Shown here one piece after another: positions 60,484 through 64,000 of a DNA stretch of 64,000 nt. A program made the translations under genes and the position numbers. The notes beneath the pieces are model-generated. The model had not been told where the DNA came from. It saw only the letters and a program-made list of their open reading frames with translations, and made no database searches. The stretch lies in assembly GCA_023853785.1 (NCBI GenBank), contig JAJIRX010000221.1, positions 62,001 to 126,000 of the forward strand, read 5' to 3'. The DNA is from Psilocybe azurescens (Eukaryota > Basidiomycota > Agaricomycetes > Agaricales > Agrocybaceae). Each line of letters begins with the position of its first letter. Position 1 is the first letter of the stretch.

Positions 60484-63400
60484 ATGCTTGGGAGTTTTCT
60501 TGATTACGTTGCACGTCAAGACGCTCGGCCTCCAAAACGACCCCGGAATGCGTCGTTCAGTGCCGAACCCCAACAGACAGCTTCAACACCTGTCGTATAC
60601 GCAGAAGAGCAAAGTATCAACATGGAGATGACGGGTGATCACACTGCAGCGGTCAGAACTGATGATACACCTCCCCGAGGGCCTGCAAGTGTCAGAATAC
60701 GGACAGAGGAGAAGAACAATCGCACACTTTCATGCAAAGAATGTCGCAGGTAAGTCTTTGCAACTTGATCGACTCCGAGCTGTTTTTACTCACTGTTTGT
60801 TTGTGCTTCAGGCTGAAGCTCAGGGTGAGATATTGTCTTATTGCAACTTATCTTGATACTGAAGGTTTGTTGGGTGGTAGTGTGACCGTGTGTTTCCATG
60901 CCAGGTAGCTAACTACGTTACTTGCTCATCAATCATTATGACCTTTCTAATGGTTTTTCCAGTCTTGCATCAAGCGAGGTTGTGGGACCTTGTGTCCCGA
61001 CGGTTCGGCTTTTTTAACAAATCTATTTTTGTTTATTTTTCATTGTTGTTATGCAGGCGCCCTTACCTCCGGACGAGGAAGCAGGTATATTTGAGACTTC
61101 GAAGAAGTCAATATCTACTGACTCACTATTCAGATTTATTCTGGCAGGCGCTGAACAGCTTCACGAAAAGATAATCGAACTTAGTGACCGTATAAAACAA
61201 CTCGAAGACGCCTTGGAAGTTGAGAGATCGCTGACATCAAGCCAATCGCACCCCTTGCTCTCTCCAGACCTCCTCAAGATCAAGACCTCGCAGGAAATAT
61301 ACAGCCCATCTAATGCACAACCTGGGTTGTCAGTGACTGATACATCGAATGCCAGAGATGAACATCTGAGGCGATCGATTGGAGCCATGACGTTGCATTC
61401 TCAACCACCATATGCAGAAGGCTCGCGGCCCCCTCAGCTCGAAGGGTTTTCTGGCAGCGATCAAGCGAATGTAGCACCAGATATTCTGCAACTCAGCACC
61501 ACCTTTCCCTTTCCCTGGGCTGTCGATATCAGCATTAGGAAACGAATACGAGATGCACTCCCTCCAAGAGCAGAAGCTTTGAGATTATGCGAAGAAGCGA
61601 GAAATAATGCACTCTGGCAGTATGTTATATGTCAATTCGTGTTATCATATTTCTTATCGCTGGTCTAGATTTACTATCGACTCTTCGGAGACTTTTCTTC
61701 CTAACCTCCTGCGATACTGCTACGAGACGTCAATCGAAGCCTTGAGCCCGCGCAGGCTAGCGTTGCTGTTGATGCATCTTTCGATAGGTTCCTTAGTAGA
61801 CCTCAACAGTCCTCTAGGCTCCTTGAATGGTGAAGCGTATCATCATTTGGCCCGGGCTTCAGTTTGCGAAATTCCTCTGATGGAAGAACCTGACTTCGAT
61901 GTCCTTCATGCTCTAGTTCGTCCTCCGTTATATCACGAGGCCACTAATCAATCAGAAAATATGAATTGTAGTTTTTCATGATTTGGTATCATTTAATATT
62001 CTCGGACAACAAGAAGGCGATCGGATATGCATGGAACTTGATGGGATTCGTGGCCAAATTAGCTCAAGGCGTATGTCCCTCTCATGGATTTCATGTTTGT
62101 CTTTGGTCGTCTAACACGCTGTTTGACAACTCCAGCTCGGACTTCGTATGTGATAGTGTTTCTTTCGTCTACCACTCCTTATGGTCAATCTTAATGTAGA
62201 CAGAGAAGCACCCAGACTCAAAGTATTACCAGAAGAACACGAGAAACGACGCGCCGTGTTTTGGGAGCTAATTAATATGGACTGTCGTATGGTCAGTTGT
62301 AGTCAAGATTGTGTATGACGAGAACGCTCACCTGCATGTTTCTTAGTCGCTATCTTTAGGGAGACCGCCATCCATTTCTTTAACACACGTTGACATCAAG
62401 CCACCAACATGTGTTGGCCCTGGGCTATATGTACCTAGAGAGGAGATCGTTTGTACGTGTCCAACTCTCACGCAGTGTCCCTCCTCTCGACCTCGTTGCA
62501 ATCGATATTAATACAGGATGGTCTATTTCTATGCAGATCACGAATGGAAAAATTCTTTCTTCATCCAGTGCCTCTCGCCGATGCTAGAAGCCATGGTTGC
62601 CGTGGATCGACCGAAATACGCTCGTATCATCGATTTGGACAAATCTGTCCGAGATTTTGGTGTTCCACCCCTCCTTGATGAGCACAAGCCTCATGACGTA
62701 AATCCTCGTTTCCTGGTCATGCAGAGAGGGCTTGTCTCGATCAGTCGTGAGATTGGTACGCCCCGTGCCTTTTCTGTAACGAGTTTTGAAGATTCCTGAT
62801 CTGACTTCACTTTCTCAGCTCTCCTGCAACTTCACCGTCGTTATTTTACGGAGGCGATGAACCGGCCAGAGACCTTCGATCTTGGCCATCCCTATGCACC
62901 CTCCGTTATCGCAACGTATCTAGGAGCTTCAAATTTGATATCAGCGGTGGAAACCCTTTTCGAACAGGAGGCACAACTGAGCGCAAGGTTCCTGCATTTT
63001 TGGTTTAATTCGTTTTCCGCAGTGGTACGGCCCACTCATTGGAATCATGATTATTCATTTCTGATTGTACACTCTAGGTTACTTTGTCATTGCTCATCTC
63101 TCGTGCACCTTCGACTCCTTGGGCATCTTACGCACTTCAGGACTTAGAGAAAGGCTGCCGGCTATTCAGATTAGCTGCCAAAATATTACCTTTCAGCGGT
63201 AAAGCCCTGGTGGGTTTTGATCATGATATCTGGCTATGAGTCTTCTAACCTTGCGCTTGAAAAGCCCGTTATGCAAAAGCTGCTAGAGAAGTCCCAGCGC
63301 GTTCTACTGCAGAGGCGAGGCATAGATTCGTCGCAGTCGCTTGTAATGTACCCACAACCACAACCAAAGCTCCCTCCCTCTTTCGACAACGTCCACAGCC

Positions 63401-63705
63401 TTCTGTCTCAACATGCCGAAAGAATTGAGGCCCGCTCTATTGTTCAGCACCCAACTTATTCATGTTCGCCTTCAGAACTACAAACTTCATCTTCGAATGC
63501 TATTCAAGATTCCTGGCCATCTGACATCTATCAGTTCTCGTCTCTGGGTTTGAACGTGGAGGAACGATATTCGTTCGCCTCTACTCAACCCACGCCATTT
63601 ATACCCTCCTCTCCTCGAGTGGCCGAGAACGAGAAATTCAATTTTGATCACGGAGCACTGAGTGCTGGATTAGTAGAGGAAACGAGCTATATGGCCTGGT
63701 TTTAA
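60484..63705 (+). CDS. Zn2Cys6 transcription factor 2, tandem paralogue of factor 1
   Basis: Same plan as the upstream gene. Exons 60484-60749, 60812-60824, 60881-60904, 60963-61002 and 61057-61084 encode the cluster CKECRRLKLRCDRVFPCQSC followed by IKRGCGTLCPDGALTSGRG. Next come exon 61134-61619 (AGAEQLHEKIIELSDRI and a Ser/Pro-rich linker), 61669-61915, 61972-62070, a 10-nt exon 62136-62145, and exons with PEEHEKRRAVFWELINMD, SLSLGRPPSISLTHVD, HEWKNSFFIQCLSPMLEAM and YAPSVIATYLGASNLI. The last exon ends in SAGLVEETSYMAWF, similar to the WMAFF end of factor 1. It acts in the nucleus; targets are unknown. Divergence between the two is large, so the duplication is old. No frame break is seen. 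Confidence 0.87.
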
Positions 63706-64000
63706 TATATCTCTAAGTATCTGGTCGTCGGTGGACCTTGACCTATTGTTTATCGAACCACTCTGTACCATCATAATTTATTGTGGGTTTTTGGAGGCTT
63801 ACGGTCAACTTACGGTCAATCATGTTGGAATATGTATATGTATTCCAGCTATGTGCGAATTGTTAGACGTTTTAAAAAACAGTTATGCGCCTTTCTTTAC
63901 AGTAAACAACCACATATAGTAAGCTCATGACGCACCGCGCTCTCAAATGCGCCGCAGGAATGGTCGGCAGAACCGCACGTCCCTGGGATGGTGTGCTGCC
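63706..64000. other. 3' flank of factor 2, window edge
   Basis: A/T-rich sequence with no coding support in the last 295 bases. Confidence 0.4.

Noticed and set aside
1..64000. CRISPR arrays, bacterial operons, ribosome-binding sites, complete transposons
   Set aside because: The DNA is fungal nuclear sequence; no regularly spaced repeats, no terminal inverted or long terminal repeats, and no transposase or reverse transcriptase frames were seen.

Overview
The window is nuclear DNA of a filamentous basidiomycete, most likely an Agaricomycete. Genes are broken by many short (about 40-80 nt) GT-AG introns, often with CTAAC/CTAAT-like branch points. Families are typical of mushroom-forming fungi: MYND zinc fingers, F-box proteins, Zn2Cys6 factors with very small exons, 4CL-like AMP-binding ligases, type-B carboxylesterases, a secreted-type intradiol dioxygenase and a Skg6/Mid2-like membrane protein. 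I cannot name a species.

Layout. 0.5-3.5 kb: three copies of a small MYND gene on the minus strand (one exon-1 relic, one frame-broken copy, one intact copy). 3.7-4.2 kb: a candidate small gene. 6.0-8.7 kb: a GC-rich block with a class II aldolase/adducin-like gene and a single-pass membrane protein (+). 8.7-15.5 kb: a gene-poor stretch with a long pyrimidine-rich tract. 15.6-16.9 kb: a mitochondrial NAD+-type carrier (-). 18.3-19.4 kb: an F-box gene with an N-terminal membrane anchor (-). 19.5-23.3 kb: no confident gene, but a dispersed repeat. 23.3-24.2 kb: a damaged intradiol dioxygenase (+). 25.0-27.3 kb: carboxylesterase 1 (+). 27.7-28.9 kb: an unrecognised helical protein (-). 30.4-36.6 kb: two tandem AMP-binding ligases (-). 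37.3-40.5 kb: a conserved alpha-helical protein (-). 42.5-44.8 kb: carboxylesterase 2 (-). 46.2-48.7 kb: a third, internally deleted AMP-binding ligase (-). 49.6-50.1 kb: a DUF427 protein (-). 50.5-51.3 kb: a second F-box gene (-). 51.8-53.6 kb: guanine deaminase (+). 55.6-63.7 kb: two tandem paralogous Zn2Cys6 transcription factors (+).

How it may fit together (inference): secreted esterases, CoA ligases (one ending in a peroxisomal AKL signal) and an intradiol dioxygenase, near two Zn2Cys6 regulators, would suit uptake and breakdown of plant aromatic esters and acids. The order looks like a neighbourhood of duplicated genes rather than a tight cluster, and no regulatory link is shown.

A caution for users: seven otherwise well-conserved genes carry single-base length differences in short homopolymer runs (nine sites in total). 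This looks more like systematic sequence error than independent gene death, so 'frameshifted' entries below should not be taken as proven pseudogenes.
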